Shown: positions 16,266-25,516, numbered from the stretch's first letter. The stretch is 64,000 nucleotides of DNA from JAEZAA01 sp964514485 (GCA_964514485.1 CAZEWG010000001.1:124001-188000); one strand, 5' to 3'. Translations and numbers: made by a program. The notes: generated by a model not told the origin, from the letters alone.

Positions 16266-17947
16266 CCACACAACCCCCAGTACCCGCCCAAGACCGTTAT
16301 CTTGCCGCAACCCATGAAGTGACCAACATGCCGCCGCGGCTCGAAGCCTACAATCTCTATCAGCAGGATCAAGCCCTGAAGGAGGCCGTGCATCGCGAAG
16401 GGGGCGGCTGGGCAGAGGCAGAGCTAAACGAATATGGGAAGCTGGTGGGCCGCCCGGAGATTATTGAGCTGGGCTTTCAGGCCAACGAGCACAAGCCGGT
16501 TTTACACACCCATGACCGGCACGGTCACCGGGTGGATCTGGTCAGTTTTCACCCGGCCTATCACCAGTTGATGAACCTGGCCATTGAACACGGCCTGCAC
16601 TCCTCCCCCTGGACAGATCCGAAAGCCGGCGCCCAGGTGGTGCGGGCCGCCAAATATTATCTGCACGCCCAAGTCGAAGCCGGCCACGGCTGCCCCATCA
16701 CCATGACCTACGCCTGCATCCCGAGCCTGCGTCAGCAGCCGGATCTGGCCCAAATCTGGGAGCCCCTGGTCACCTCCCGTCAGTATGATCCCCGCAATGT
16801 GCCGGTGGATCAGAAAGCCGGTGTCACCATTGGCATGGCCATGACCGAAAAACAAGGCGGCTCCGATGTGCGCGCCAACAGCACCCGCGCCTATCCGGTG
16901 GCTCAGGGTGGTCCGGGCCAGCTTTATGAATTGGTGGGACACAAATACTTTGTCTCGGCCCCCATGTGCGACGCCTTTCTGGTCCTGGCCCAGGCACCGG
17001 GCGGCCTGTCCTGTTTCCTGCTGCCCCGCTGGCGCCCGGATGGCAGCAAAAACCCGCTGCAGATCCAGCAACTCAAGAACAAGATGGGTAACGTCTCCAA
17101 TGCCTCCAGCGAAACCGAGTTGCGGGGTGCGCTGGCCTGGATGATTGGTGAGGAAGGCCGCGGGGTGGCCACCATTATCGAAATGGTCTCCCTGACCCGC
17201 TTTGATTGCATGATCGGCTCCTCCGCGGGCATGCGCCAGGCAACCGCCCAAGCCCTGCATCACAGCTATTACCGGTCGGCCTTCGGCAAGCGCTTGATTG
17301 ACCAACCCCTGATGCAGAACGTGCTGGCCGACCTGGCCCTGGAAAGCGAAGCGGCCATCACCCTGACCCTGCGGATTGCCCGGGCCCTGGATCAGGCCGA
17401 GCAGAGCGAGCATGAGAAACTGCTGATGCGAATCGGCACCGCCGTTGGCAAATACTGGATCTGCAAACGCACGCCCAACCATGCCTATGAAGCCATGGAG
17501 TGCATCGGCGGCAGTGGCGTGATGGAGAACAGCATTATGCCCCGCCTGTTCCGGGAATCCCCCATCAATGCCATCTGGGAGGGTAGCGGCAACGTGCAGT
17601 GCCTGGATGTGCTGCGAGCCCTGGGCAAGACACCCGCCGTACTGGATGCCTTCTTTGCGGAACTGGCCCAAGCCCGGGGCGCGGACTCTCGCCTGGACCA
17701 ATACGTTAACAACCTGCGCCGGGAGTTTGCAGACTTGGCCGAGGTTGAATACCGCGCCCGCCATATCGTGGATCAAATGGCCCTGGCGCTTCAGGCCAGC
17801 CTGCTGGTCCAGAGCGGCCCGACCGCGGTGGCCGAGGGCTTTATCGCCAGCCGCCTGACCGGTCACGGCCAACACCACTATGGCGCGATGCCCCGCGGCA
17901 TCGACTGCCAGGCCATTATTGAACGGGCCCGCCCCCGACTCGACTAA
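16262..17947 (+). CDS. aidB: AidB-type acyl-CoA dehydrogenase family flavoprotein
   Basis: 561 residues, close to the 541 of E. coli AidB. The segment MAMTEKQGGSDVRANSTRAY is the AidB-type FAD-binding loop. An AidB-like N-terminal part (TNMPPRLEAYNLYQQDQAL) precedes it and ECIGGSGVMENSIMPR follows near the C-terminus. AidB binds FAD and DNA and is part of the adaptive response to alkylation in E. coli; related proteins have weak isovaleryl-CoA dehydrogenase activity. ATG 16262 follows AAGGAG. Here the gene sits in an operon with a TetR repressor and not under an Ada-type arrangement, so its induction may differ from the E. coli case. Confidence 0.88.
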   Translation: MTTQPPVPAQDRYLAATHEVTNMPPRLEAYNLYQQDQALKEAVHREGGGWAEAELNEYGKLVGRPEIIELGFQANEHKPVLHTHDRHGHRVDLVSFHPAYHQLMNLAIEHGLHSSPWTDPKAGAQVVRAAKYYLHAQVEAGHGCPITMTYACIPSLRQQPDLAQIWEPLVTSRQYDPRNVPVDQKAGVTIGMAMTEKQGGSDVRANSTRAYPVAQGGPGQLYELVGHKYFVSAPMCDAFLVLAQAPGGLSCFLLPRWRPDGSKNPLQIQQLKNKMGNVSNASSETELRGALAWMIGEEGRGVATIIEMVSLTRFDCMIGSSAGMRQATAQALHHSYYRSAFGKRLIDQPLMQNVLADLALESEAAITLTLRIARALDQAEQSEHEKLLMRIGTAVGKYWICKRTPNHAYEAMECIGGSGVMENSIMPRLFRESPINAIWEGSGNVQCLDVLRALGKTPAVLDAFFAELAQARGADSRLDQYVNNLRREFADLAEVEYRARHIVDQMALALQASLLVQSGPTAVAEGFIASRLTGHGQHHYGAMPRGIDCQAIIERARPRLD

Positions 17948-17958
17948 TCCGTCTGCCC

Positions 17959-17990
17959 GCGGCCCTTGTTAAGAGGGCCGCTTCTCCTGT
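17959..17990 (+). terminator. Hairpin terminator after aidB
   Basis: GCGGCCCT (17959-17966), 7-nt loop, AGGGCCGC (17974-17981), followed by a T-rich stretch ttctcctgtttt. It starts 11 bases after the aidB stop and probably ends the tetR-aidB transcript. Confidence 0.7.
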
Positions 17991-18111
17991 TTTCTCCCGC
18001 CGGCCAGTCGCCCCGCCAACAGGAACCGCCTTCCAAAAGGCCGGTCCAATGTTTCAGGCGCCAGAATTCAGGCATAATCCCCCTAATTCACTACAAGGAC
18101 CCAACCCCACC

Positions 18112-19152
18112 ATGACCAAATCTCAAAACAAAACCAATATCCTGATCTGGCTGATTTTGGGCTTTATTGTCGGTGCCGCGCTGTCTGCCGCCGTCATCCA
18201 GGTGAGCGCTCCAGAAGAAACCGCCCCCGCCCAAAACGTACTGTTTACCTATCAAGGGCAAGGCTTTGGCGTCGAACAACTGCCGCCGGTGCTGGCCAGC
18301 GAACTGCATGAACTGGACGTGAACAGCTACAACCAGAAGATGCGTATCCTGGAGCAGGCGGCGCTCGGCATGCATATCGCCCGTGAGGCGGAACAACGTG
18401 ATGTTGCTCCGCCCGAAATCGCCAATGAGCTGATCCAGGTGACCCCACCCAGTGATGAGGACGTGGCGAACTTTTACCGGGCCAACGCGGACCAAATCGG
18501 GGTTCCCCTGGCACAGGTCCAGGATCAGATCCGTAATTTCCTGATGCAACAGCGCCAGATGGAAAAACAGCAAGCCCTGGTCGCCCAGCTGATGGCCGAG
18601 AACAAACTGCAATTTCACCTGAAGCGGCCGGTGTCCGCCTCGGTTAACATCGACACGGCCGGGCGCCCCAGCAAAGGCAACCCCGCCGCGCCCGTTACCG
18701 TAATTGAATTCGCGGACTACCAGTGTCCCCATTGCCGGGATGCCGCCCGCACCCTGGACCGCGTCGTTGAAGAGAATCCGGAGCAGGTTCAGTTGATCTT
18801 CATGGACTTTCCGATTAATTCCAGCGGTATTTCCCGCGTGATTGCCGAAGGTGGCTACTGCGCCCTGCAACAAAACCAGTTCTGGGACTATCAGCAGCTG
18901 GCCTTCCGTCAACAACGGAACCTGAGCAAGGAATCCCCGCTGCAATTTGCCCAGGAGCTGGGGCTTGACCAGGCCGCCTTTGAAAACTGCCTGACCAGCC
19001 CGGAAGCACGGCAGTATGTGCGTAACTCCGAACAGCAAGCCATTGCCCTGGGACTGCGCGGCACCCCCACCATTTACATCAACGGCCAGCGGTTCCAAGG
19101 CAGCGACCTTGAGCAAAGCCTGGAGCGCGCCGTGCTGGCCGCAGCCCAGTAA
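18112..19152 (+). CDS. Membrane-anchored DsbA-family thiol oxidoreductase with a SurA-like N-terminal region
   Basis: 346 residues. A single N-terminal membrane helix or uncleaved signal (ILIWLILGFIVGAALSAAVI, about 10-29) directs it to the periplasm. Residues about 60-165 are helical and Gln-rich, with EIANELIQVTPPSDEDVANF resembling the chaperone region of SurA/PpiC proteins. Residues about 190-345 form a thioredoxin fold with the active site C-P-H-C in ADYQCPHCRDAA and a cis-Pro in RGTPTIYING. It probably forms or isomerises disulfides in envelope proteins. AAGGA lies 13 bases before ATG 18112, slightly far. Possible promoter: CATAAT near 18072. Confidence 0.85.
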   Translation: MTKSQNKTNILIWLILGFIVGAALSAAVIQVSAPEETAPAQNVLFTYQGQGFGVEQLPPVLASELHELDVNSYNQKMRILEQAALGMHIAREAEQRDVAPPEIANELIQVTPPSDEDVANFYRANADQIGVPLAQVQDQIRNFLMQQRQMEKQQALVAQLMAENKLQFHLKRPVSASVNIDTAGRPSKGNPAAPVTVIEFADYQCPHCRDAARTLDRVVEENPEQVQLIFMDFPINSSGISRVIAEGGYCALQQNQFWDYQQLAFRQQRNLSKESPLQFAQELGLDQAAFENCLTSPEARQYVRNSEQQAIALGLRGTPTIYINGQRFQGSDLEQSLERAVLAAAQ

Positions 19153-19181
19153 TAAGGCGGCTTGGGGCCAGCGGAGTGATG

Positions 19182-19466
19182 ATGAACGCGCTGCTACTTG
19201 TCGTGGACTTTCATTTGGAAGGCTGCCGTTCCCTGAAGGAAAAACGGCAGCGTCTCAAGGGCTTCAGCGAACGCTGGGGCAAGGTCGGACAGGTGGCGGT
19301 ATGCGAAAGCGACTATCAAAACGCCTTGAAACAGGCCCAGTGGAGCTTTGTCATTGCCGGCAGCGACTGGCGCCAGGTCCAGCAGATCCAGGCCAAACTG
19401 GAAGAGGATCTGAGCCAGTCGCTGGACGCGGTCATTACCTCGCTCCATCAGGAGCGGCTCCTCTAA
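19182..19466 (+). CDS. DUF503 (YlxP-like) family protein
   Basis: 94 residues. The pattern GCRSLKEKRQRLKGFSERW followed by VAVCESDYQNALKQAQWSFV is that of the DUF503 family (Bacillus YlxP), small alpha/beta proteins sometimes placed near ribosome-maturation genes; their role is not established. GGAG at 19173-19176 gives a five-base spacing to ATG 19182, preferred over GTG 19176 and ATG 19179. It follows the DsbA-like gene by about 30 bp and may be cotranscribed. Confidence 0.8.
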   Translation: MNALLLVVDFHLEGCRSLKEKRQRLKGFSERWGKVGQVAVCESDYQNALKQAQWSFVIAGSDWRQVQQIQAKLEEDLSQSLDAVITSLHQERLL

Positions 19467-19752
19467 ACCCCCGGCACCGGCCTAACGGGTCAGATGCTCC
19501 CATCCCGAAGGCCCGTGTTTTTGCTGCTGGTGCTCTCCTGACACTGGTACTATACTACCCCCCTCACAGAGGAAGATGGGTGTTCCGGACTTGCTCGCCC
19601 CGGCGGGTATACCGAAAGGATTGGTCCTGGCTTAGCCACTCTCTTATTGCCTGCAACGCAACGTCTGACCGCTGCGCCAGGGAGACAAGAGAGCGACGTC
19701 GGCTTAGGCTGAAACACATTTATACAGTTCCACAGTTCGCCGTGGGGTCCCA
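19467..19752 (+). promoter_or_regulatory. Promoter and long leader of panP
   Basis: An extended -10 element, TGGTACTAT, lies at 19545-19553. If used, the panP mRNA would have a leader of about 190 nt. The leader contains matching arms ctctctt and aagagag enclosing gtct/agac pairs, so a branched hairpin is plausible. No known riboswitch motif was recognised. The remaining part of this gap holds no gene. Confidence 0.4.
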
Positions 19753-21411
19753 ATGACTCAAGAACAAAAACTGGCCTTGGCCAGCCTTGAGAGTATGTAT
19801 CGGGTATTTACGGTTCCCGAAGCCCCGAACTCGACGCTCAGCAAGATTGACCAGCAGATTTCCCAAAATCTAGCGGGTTTTCTCCAGAACCATATCGTTG
19901 CCCTGGAGAAGGACCTGGCCGAGGTCGAGAAGGACTTTTCCGATTCCGAAATTCCGAAAAAACCCATTTTCGTGTCGGAGCAGGCCCAGTTTCTACTCGA
20001 TAAGCTGGTCGCCCAATCCGTTCATACCGCTTCCCCCAGTTTCGTCGGCCATATGACGTCAGCGCTGCCCTATTTCATGCTGCCGCTGTCGAAGATCATG
20101 ATTGCGCTGAACCAGAACCTGGTCAAAACCGAGACCTCCAAGGCCTTTACCCCTCTGGAACGCCAGGTGCTGGGCATGATGCACCGGCTGGTTTATGAAC
20201 AAAGCGACGATTTTTACCGCCAATGGATGCATGACTCCAACCATGCCTTGGGCAATCTTTGCTCTGGTGGTACCGTTGCCAACATGACCGCGCTGTGGGT
20301 GGCCCGTAACCGGGCCTTCCCCGCCCAAGGGGAGTTCCGCGGCATCCGTCGGGAAGGCGTCTTCCGGGCTCTACGCCACTATGGTTATGAAGGCGCGGCG
20401 GTGCTGGTGTCCAAGCGCGGCCACTACTCCTTTTCCAAGGCGGCTGACCTGCTGGGCTTTGGCCATGATTTTCTGGTTTCCGTGGAAACCGACGATCATA
20501 ACCGAGTCATCGTGGCGGACATGCGGGCCAAGCTGGAAGAACTCCAGGCTCAAAAGATCAAGGTGTTTGCCATTATTGGCGTGGCAGGTACCACGGAGAC
20601 GGGCAACATTGACCCGCTGGATCAGATCGCCGATCTGGCCCAGGAGTTCAAGATCCACTTCCATGTGGATGCCGCCTGGGGCGGGCCCACGCTGTTCTCC
20701 AATACCTACAAGCATCTGCTGAAAGGCATCGAACGGGCCGACTCCGTGACGATTGACGCCCACAAACAGCTGTATGTGCCGATGGGCGCGGGCATGGTCC
20801 TGTTCAAGGATCCCTCCACCCTGTCAGCCATTGAGCATCATGCCCAATACGTGATCCGCAAAGGTTCCAAGGACCTGGGTACCACCTCTCTGGAAGGTTC
20901 CCGTCCGGGCATGGCGATGCTGATCCAGTCTGGCCTGAAGATCATCGCCAAAGACGGTTACGAGATTCTGATCGATCAGGGCATTGAAAAAGCCCGGGCG
21001 TTTGCCGAGATGATCCGCAAACACCCGAATTTCGAACTGATCAGCGAACCCGAACTCAATATTCTGACCTATCGCTATCGCCCGGCCTGGCTCGAAGAGG
21101 TGTTACAACAGGCTGACGCCGAACAACAGGCGGCGATCAATGACTGTCTGAGCGAGATCACCAAATATATCCAGAAAACCCAACGGGAATTGGGCAAGGC
21201 CTTTGTCTCCAGAACCCGCCTGAACCCCCTGCGCTACCACCTGCATCCCTGCGTGGTATTCCGGGTGGTATTGGCCAACCCGTTGACGACTCTCAAGATT
21301 CTGCAGGACATCCTCGACGAGCAAGAGCAGATCGCCCAGCACGAAGACATCCAGCCCATGTTCCAGCACCTGGAACAACTCTGCCAGCCGAAAAAGCGCG
21401 CGGCTTGCTAA
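19753..21411 (+). CDS. panP: PLP-dependent aspartate 1-decarboxylase PanP
   Basis: 552 residues, group II PLP decarboxylase. The cofactor site is SVTIDAHKQLY with Lys at about 338; the Asp that pairs with the pyridine nitrogen is in HVDAAWGG (about 306). Length and sequence (for example HTASPSFVGHMTSALPYFML) match PanP, once annotated as glutamate decarboxylase, which makes beta-alanine from aspartate for pantothenate in bacteria that lack PanD. Whether panD is absent here cannot be seen. A weak GGGG ribosome site precedes ATG 19753. Single gene with its own promoter and a strong hairpin downstream. Confidence 0.9.
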   Translation: MTQEQKLALASLESMYRVFTVPEAPNSTLSKIDQQISQNLAGFLQNHIVALEKDLAEVEKDFSDSEIPKKPIFVSEQAQFLLDKLVAQSVHTASPSFVGHMTSALPYFMLPLSKIMIALNQNLVKTETSKAFTPLERQVLGMMHRLVYEQSDDFYRQWMHDSNHALGNLCSGGTVANMTALWVARNRAFPAQGEFRGIRREGVFRALRHYGYEGAAVLVSKRGHYSFSKAADLLGFGHDFLVSVETDDHNRVIVADMRAKLEELQAQKIKVFAIIGVAGTTETGNIDPLDQIADLAQEFKIHFHVDAAWGGPTLFSNTYKHLLKGIERADSVTIDAHKQLYVPMGAGMVLFKDPSTLSAIEHHAQYVIRKGSKDLGTTSLEGSRPGMAMLIQSGLKIIAKDGYEILIDQGIEKARAFAEMIRKHPNFELISEPELNILTYRYRPAWLEEVLQQADAEQQAAINDCLSEITKYIQKTQRELGKAFVSRTRLNPLRYHLHPCVVFRVVLANPLTTLKILQDILDEQEQIAQHEDIQPMFQHLEQLCQPKKRAAC

Positions 21412-21477
21412 GCCTTGACGCCACAGGCTTCAATCTTCTAACTAGATCTATACCTTTTCGCCGAACCCGCCAAACTC

Positions 21478-21505
21478 ACCACACCCCGGTTACTCGGGGT
21501 GTGGT
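21478..21505. terminator. Stable hairpin after panP
   Basis: ACCACACCCCG (21478-21488), loop gttact, CGGGGTGTGGT (21495-21505): an 11-bp perfect stem 67 bp past the panP stop. No T-run follows, so it may act as an mRNA 3' stabiliser or a factor-dependent terminator. Confidence 0.55.
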
Positions 21506-21603
21506 CGGGCGTGGCCGGCAATCCGGTCAAGAGAGGCGCGTCAGGAGTAGATCCGGGAGCCATGCTATGCTTAACTAGCAAGGCCTATAAAAGGAGATGA
21601 AAT

Positions 21604-22074
21604 ATGGCTAAGACTGCGGAACAGTGGTTCGCCGAATATGGCGAAAGCCACCAGAATAAAATCAATAAAACCATCCATTGGATCGCGGTACCCACGATTT
21701 TCCTAACGGTGATGGGATTTCTATGGTCAATTCCAACGCCGGCCCTGTTCGACGCCTGGCCCCTGCTCAACTGGGCCACCCTGTCGCTACTGGTGATCGT
21801 CGCCTTCTATCTGCGGATCAGCCTGACCCTGACCATTGGCATGACGCTGTTCACGATTGCCACCTTTGCCATTATCCACTGGTTTGAGGGTACTGGCGTT
21901 GCTCCGGTCTGGCTGGCTTCCCTGGTCCTGTTCGTGGTGATGTGGATTTTTCAATTTATTGGCCATGCCATCGAAGGCAAAAAGCCGTCCTTCTTCAAGG
22001 ACTTGCAGTTTTTGATGATTGGCCCTGCCTGGCTGATGGGGTTTATTTACCGCCGCCTCGGCATCCCCTATTAA
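21604..22074 (+). CDS. Mpo1-like (DUF962) membrane protein
   Basis: 156 residues with about four membrane helices. EYGESHQNKINKTIHWIAVP near the N-terminus and FQFIGHAIEGKKPSFFKDL near the C-terminus are the conserved His-containing blocks of the YGL010w/Mpo1 family. Yeast Mpo1 is an iron-dependent dioxygenase that shortens 2-hydroxy fatty acids; the bacterial role is not known. AAGGAGAT precedes ATG 21604. A GC-rich terminator follows. Confidence 0.85.
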   Translation: MAKTAEQWFAEYGESHQNKINKTIHWIAVPTIFLTVMGFLWSIPTPALFDAWPLLNWATLSLLVIVAFYLRISLTLTIGMTLFTIATFAIIHWFEGTGVAPVWLASLVLFVVMWIFQFIGHAIEGKKPSFFKDLQFLMIGPAWLMGFIYRRLGIPY

Positions 22075-22092
22075 GCCTGTGCGGCAATCCAG

Positions 22093-22116
22093 GGGGCGGG
22101 ATGCCCCGCCCCTTTT
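22093..22116 (+). terminator. Intrinsic terminator
   Basis: GGGGCGGG (22093-22100), loop atgc, CCCGCCCC (22105-22112), then TTTT. It lies between the Mpo1-like gene and a convergent small gene. Confidence 0.85.
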
Positions 22117-22136
22117 GAAAAGCCTCGCTGAAGCCC

Positions 22137-22400
22137 TTAATACAGCGCAGCTTCGTCATCCAGCACTTCGCGAATAATCTCCAGAAACATCAAATCCGCC
22201 TCGCTCATCTTTTCCGGAATGCGAACAATGGTTGTGGAGCTGATTTCATCCGCGATTTTGCGATCCGCATCCGGCTCATCCTTCAGACGCCGAGCGATCT
22301 CCATAGCCTTGACCGCGATTGTCGGGTCGGTCAGCACCTTCTTGATAAATGTACGCAGCTCGGCAATAACCTTTGCCTGACTTGCTTCGATACTGCTCAT
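22137..22400 (-). CDS. Hypothetical small helical protein
   Basis: 87 residues, not recognised. It is highly charged and predicted helical throughout (AELRTFIKKVL, AMEIARRLKDEPDADRKIADE, ADLMFLEIIREVLDDEAALY), without signal peptide or membrane segment. ATG 22400 has GGAGG four bases upstream; an in-frame GTG at 22415 is less likely. It is a single gene convergent with the Mpo1-like gene. Codon use and ribosome site support it as real. Confidence 0.7.
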   Translation of the reverse strand: MSSIEASQAKVIAELRTFIKKVLTDPTIAVKAMEIARRLKDEPDADRKIADEISSTTIVRIPEKMSEADLMFLEIIREVLDDEAALY

Positions 22401-22552
22401 AACGCCTCCATCCACGATAAAATATCAGTCTTGGGAACCACCATAACTATAGTCATCCCTGACTGACCAAGAACATCTTAGCGGCCCACTCACTTCACTT
22501 TATAGCATAGCAGGTGCCTGAGACAGCCCCGCCGGGGTCAATCGGTCTGCTG

Positions 22553-22585
22553 CACAAACAAAAAAGGCTACCTGAAAGTAGCCTT
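22553..22585 (-). terminator. Intrinsic terminator of the phosphate transporter gene
   Basis: On the minus strand: AAGGCTAC, loop tttcag, GTAGCCTT, then TTTGTTTG. It begins about 20 bp after the stop of the PiT transporter gene. Confidence 0.85.
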
Positions 22586-22604
22586 CTTAAAGTCCAACGG
22601 AGGA

Positions 22605-24173
22605 TTAGCCCACCATCATGCCCCGAATGGTGAAGAAAATGATGGCCGCCACCAGCGCGGATGCCGGCACGGTGATCAACCAGGCCGCCACAATCCGGCC
22701 CAGTGCCGAACGCTTCACCAGCTCTTCTTTATAAACCCGCTTGAGACGCTTACGCTCTTTCTTGCTCAGCGGAATTTCCATTTTCTTCTTCTTAGCCAGC
22801 TTCAGCATCCGGTCCATATCTTCCAGAGAAGACTTCTTGAACGTCTCCAGGAAGCGGCGGATTTTTTCCCGCTCCGGCCCTTCATACTGTTCCACAATCA
22901 GATGGAGCTGACTGGCATAGCTGGTTTTCAGGTATTCCCGTAGCAATCCAACCCCAAATACCGCACCTACAGCAACGTGGGTGGAGCTAACCGGCAGCCC
23001 CAACTGGGACGCCACAATTACCGTGACAGCGGCCGACAGGGCAATACAGAACGCCCGCACCTTATCCAGGTCGGTAATTTCCTGGCCAACCGTTTTGATC
23101 AGCTTAGGCCCATACAGAGCCAGCCCCAGGGAAATACCGATAGCTCCCACCAGCATGATCCAAAAGGGAATGGAAGCCTTGCCGGAAACTTCCAGATTCA
23201 CCAGGGCCTCGTTGATCGCAGCCAAAGGACCTACCGCATTGGCCACGTCATTGGCCCCATGGGCAAAGCTTAACAGAGCTGCAGAGAAGATCAGGGGAAT
23301 GGTAAACAGGCTGCTGACACCTTCCCGGTTATTCTCAAGATGCGCCCGACGGCGACGAATCCAGGGGCGAGAAGCCAGCATAACCACCACGGCCACCCCC
23401 AAGCCAATCAATGCCGCCACCCAGAACTCCACAGCCCAGATGGCTTTTAAGCCTTTCATGACCAGATAAGTGCCGAAGGCCCAAGCCATCAACGCCAGCA
23501 ACAGGGGCACAAAACGCTCTGCGGCTATCAGCATATTGGCTTTATAAGTGACCTGACGCTTAATGAAATAAAGCAAAAGGCCCGCAAAAAAAGCACCCAG
23601 CACTGGTGAAACCACCCAACTGGCCACAATGGTGGTCAAACTTTCCCAGTTGACGATCCCCAGACCGCCGGCCGCAATCCCCGCACCCATCACGCCGCCG
23701 ACAATCGAGTGGGTGGTGGATACCGGAGCTCCCACATAGGTGGCCAGGTTCAACCAAAGTGCCGCGGCTAACAGGGCCGCCATCATCAGCCAGATAAACT
23801 CAGCCGAGTCGGTCACCAAGGAGGGATCAATAATGCCGTTTTTAATGGTGGTGACCACCTCGCCCCCGGCGAGCAGGGCGCCAGCCGCTTCAAACACGGC
23901 GGCAATCAAAATGGCGCCGGTCAGAGTCATGGCCTTGGAGCCGACGGCAGGACCGACGTTATTGGCCACATCGTTCGCGCCGATATTCATGGCCATGTAA
24001 CCGCCGATCATGGCGGCAATCACGAGCAGATAGCCCGACTCCAGTCCCTGGGCACGAATGGATGTGACCAGCATGATGATCACAATAAACACGAGTGCTA
24101 CACCCAGGCGGAACATTTCCTGCCGTGACTTTTGTGTAGCCTTTTCTATTTGACCTACATTTCGGAATTCCAT
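22605..24173 (-). CDS. pitA: PiT-family inorganic phosphate transporter
   Basis: 522 residues with about 10-11 membrane helices. It carries the two inverted PiT signatures: GANDVANNVGPAVGS in the N-terminal half and HGANDVANAVGPLAA in the C-terminal half, plus GAPVSTTHSIVGG and LPVSSTHVAVGAV. A charged cytoplasmic loop with many Lys (about residues 440-480) lies near the end. PiT proteins import phosphate as a metal-phosphate complex with H+ or Na+; low-affinity, usually constitutive. It complements the high-affinity Pst system at 51-58 kb. No PhoB box was seen upstream. The symbol is by family and the substrate could be sulfate in rare members. Confidence 0.9.
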   Translation of the reverse strand: MEFRNVGQIEKATQKSRQEMFRLGVALVFIVIIMLVTSIRAQGLESGYLLVIAAMIGGYMAMNIGANDVANNVGPAVGSKAMTLTGAILIAAVFEAAGALLAGGEVVTTIKNGIIDPSLVTDSAEFIWLMMAALLAAALWLNLATYVGAPVSTTHSIVGGVMGAGIAAGGLGIVNWESLTTIVASWVVSPVLGAFFAGLLLYFIKRQVTYKANMLIAAERFVPLLLALMAWAFGTYLVMKGLKAIWAVEFWVAALIGLGVAVVVMLASRPWIRRRRAHLENNREGVSSLFTIPLIFSAALLSFAHGANDVANAVGPLAAINEALVNLEVSGKASIPFWIMLVGAIGISLGLALYGPKLIKTVGQEITDLDKVRAFCIALSAAVTVIVASQLGLPVSSTHVAVGAVFGVGLLREYLKTSYASQLHLIVEQYEGPEREKIRRFLETFKKSSLEDMDRMLKLAKKKKMEIPLSKKERKRLKRVYKEELVKRSALGRIVAAWLITVPASALVAAIIFFTIRGMMVG

Positions 24174-24349
24174 GCGATCAACTCACTGCGGAAAAGGAGG
24201 CGCAACTTTAACAAAAATGTCGCCAGGACGACATCAAATTGTCCAATTGCAAAAGATCGTGAAAACAAACGCGCCGGATCTGACCATGGGCTATACTTAA
24301 CCTGATTGACCATCTGGTTTTCCCTGGCAGATAAGACGCTGTTTTCCCT

Positions 24350-25477
24350 ATGCATCATACGGATTTGTCCATCAGCAACGTGGCAGGAGCAGACACCCGG
24401 GTTCTTAAGGTGTTTGTCGCCGTCTCCTATTGTGCAGTTGCTGTTCTGCTTGGTCTGGGTCTGAAATCCTGGCTATCCGATCACCAAACCCACGCTATTG
24501 TCCTGTTTCTGTTTAGCGTTCCGATCCTGATCAATGTCCTGGTTTACCATGGTGCCAAGAACTATGCGGTCAGCCGCAATATTTTCGTCTCCCTGATTGT
24601 CACCCTGTTTCTCTATCTGACCTGTACCGGCGGCGAGAGCAACACTGGGCCCTTGTGGGTCTATGTGCTGCCTCCTTTCCTGTTCTATCTGGCGAATCTC
24701 CGGGCCGGTGTCATCCTGTCACTCTTCGTGCTGGTGGGCGTGGCGGTCATTTTCCGTTTTCCCGAGCTGCCGTTTGTGCTCACCCAATATAGCACTGACT
24801 TTCAGGTGCGTTTTTTGAGCTCGCTCACTTTCGCCACCCTTTTCACCTTTGTCATCGAGTATTCCCGCCACACGGCCCGCCAGGAACTGGTCCGCATGGC
24901 GCAACTCTATGAGCGGGTCTCCCGGACCGATGAACTGACCCAGCTCTCCAACCGGCGGGATATGCAGCACCAGCTGGAAAAAGAGTTCAGTCGCTACAAG
25001 CGCCATAACCACCATTTTTCCGTGATCCTTTTGGATGTGGATCATTTCAAGCTGATTAATGACAGCTACGGCCATGACGCGGGTGACCATGTGCTGGTGG
25101 AAATTGCCCAGCTGCTGCGAGAAACCAGCCGCGAGCTGGATCTGGTCGCCCGCTGGGGTGGAGAGGAGTTTTTGATCCTGCTCCCCAACACCACCCTGCT
25201 GCAGGCTTTAAAACTGGCCGAACGCATCCGCAACCGGGTCGCCCAGCATTCCATCGCCTACAAAGGACAACAGCTGAGTGTGACCACCAGCTGTGGGGTC
25301 TGCTCCATCAGCCAGACCCGCGACCTGAAGCAACTGCTGATCCAAGCCGACCTCAACCTGTACCAGGCCAAGGAACGGGGACGCAACCAGGTCATCCCGC
25401 CAGTGGCACCCAGCCAGAACGATTCGGGCCACGACCCGGACCAAGCCGAAGACGCTCCCGTGCCCCAATTGGACTGA
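24350..25477 (+). CDS. Membrane-bound diguanylate cyclase (GGDEF)
   Basis: 375 residues. Five to six N-terminal helices (about 20-170) form a membrane sensor, followed by a GGDEF domain. It has the active-site GGEEF at about 270-274 and an intact inhibitory RxxD site (RELD, 261-264) five residues upstream. TRTDELTQLSNRR marks the domain start. It should make cyclic di-GMP with product inhibition. A TATACT hexamer at 24292-24297 is a likely -10. Divergent from the PiT gene. The signal sensed is unknown. Confidence 0.92.
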   Translation: MHHTDLSISNVAGADTRVLKVFVAVSYCAVAVLLGLGLKSWLSDHQTHAIVLFLFSVPILINVLVYHGAKNYAVSRNIFVSLIVTLFLYLTCTGGESNTGPLWVYVLPPFLFYLANLRAGVILSLFVLVGVAVIFRFPELPFVLTQYSTDFQVRFLSSLTFATLFTFVIEYSRHTARQELVRMAQLYERVSRTDELTQLSNRRDMQHQLEKEFSRYKRHNHHFSVILLDVDHFKLINDSYGHDAGDHVLVEIAQLLRETSRELDLVARWGGEEFLILLPNTTLLQALKLAERIRNRVAQHSIAYKGQQLSVTTSCGVCSISQTRDLKQLLIQADLNLYQAKERGRNQVIPPVAPSQNDSGHDPDQAEDAPVPQLD

Positions 25478-25516
25478 AACGACCCGCTCGTTTTCTTGCC
25501 GGCCGGTCCGGAACCC

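Noticed and set aside
16502..17878. Long open frame opposite aidB (458 codons)
   Set aside because: It is antisense to a well-supported gene, has His/Gly/Gln-rich composition typical of shadow frames and no ribosome site.
19016..19756. Frame spanning the DsbA-like end, DUF503 gene and panP leader
   Set aside because: It overlaps two supported genes in another frame and has no family features.
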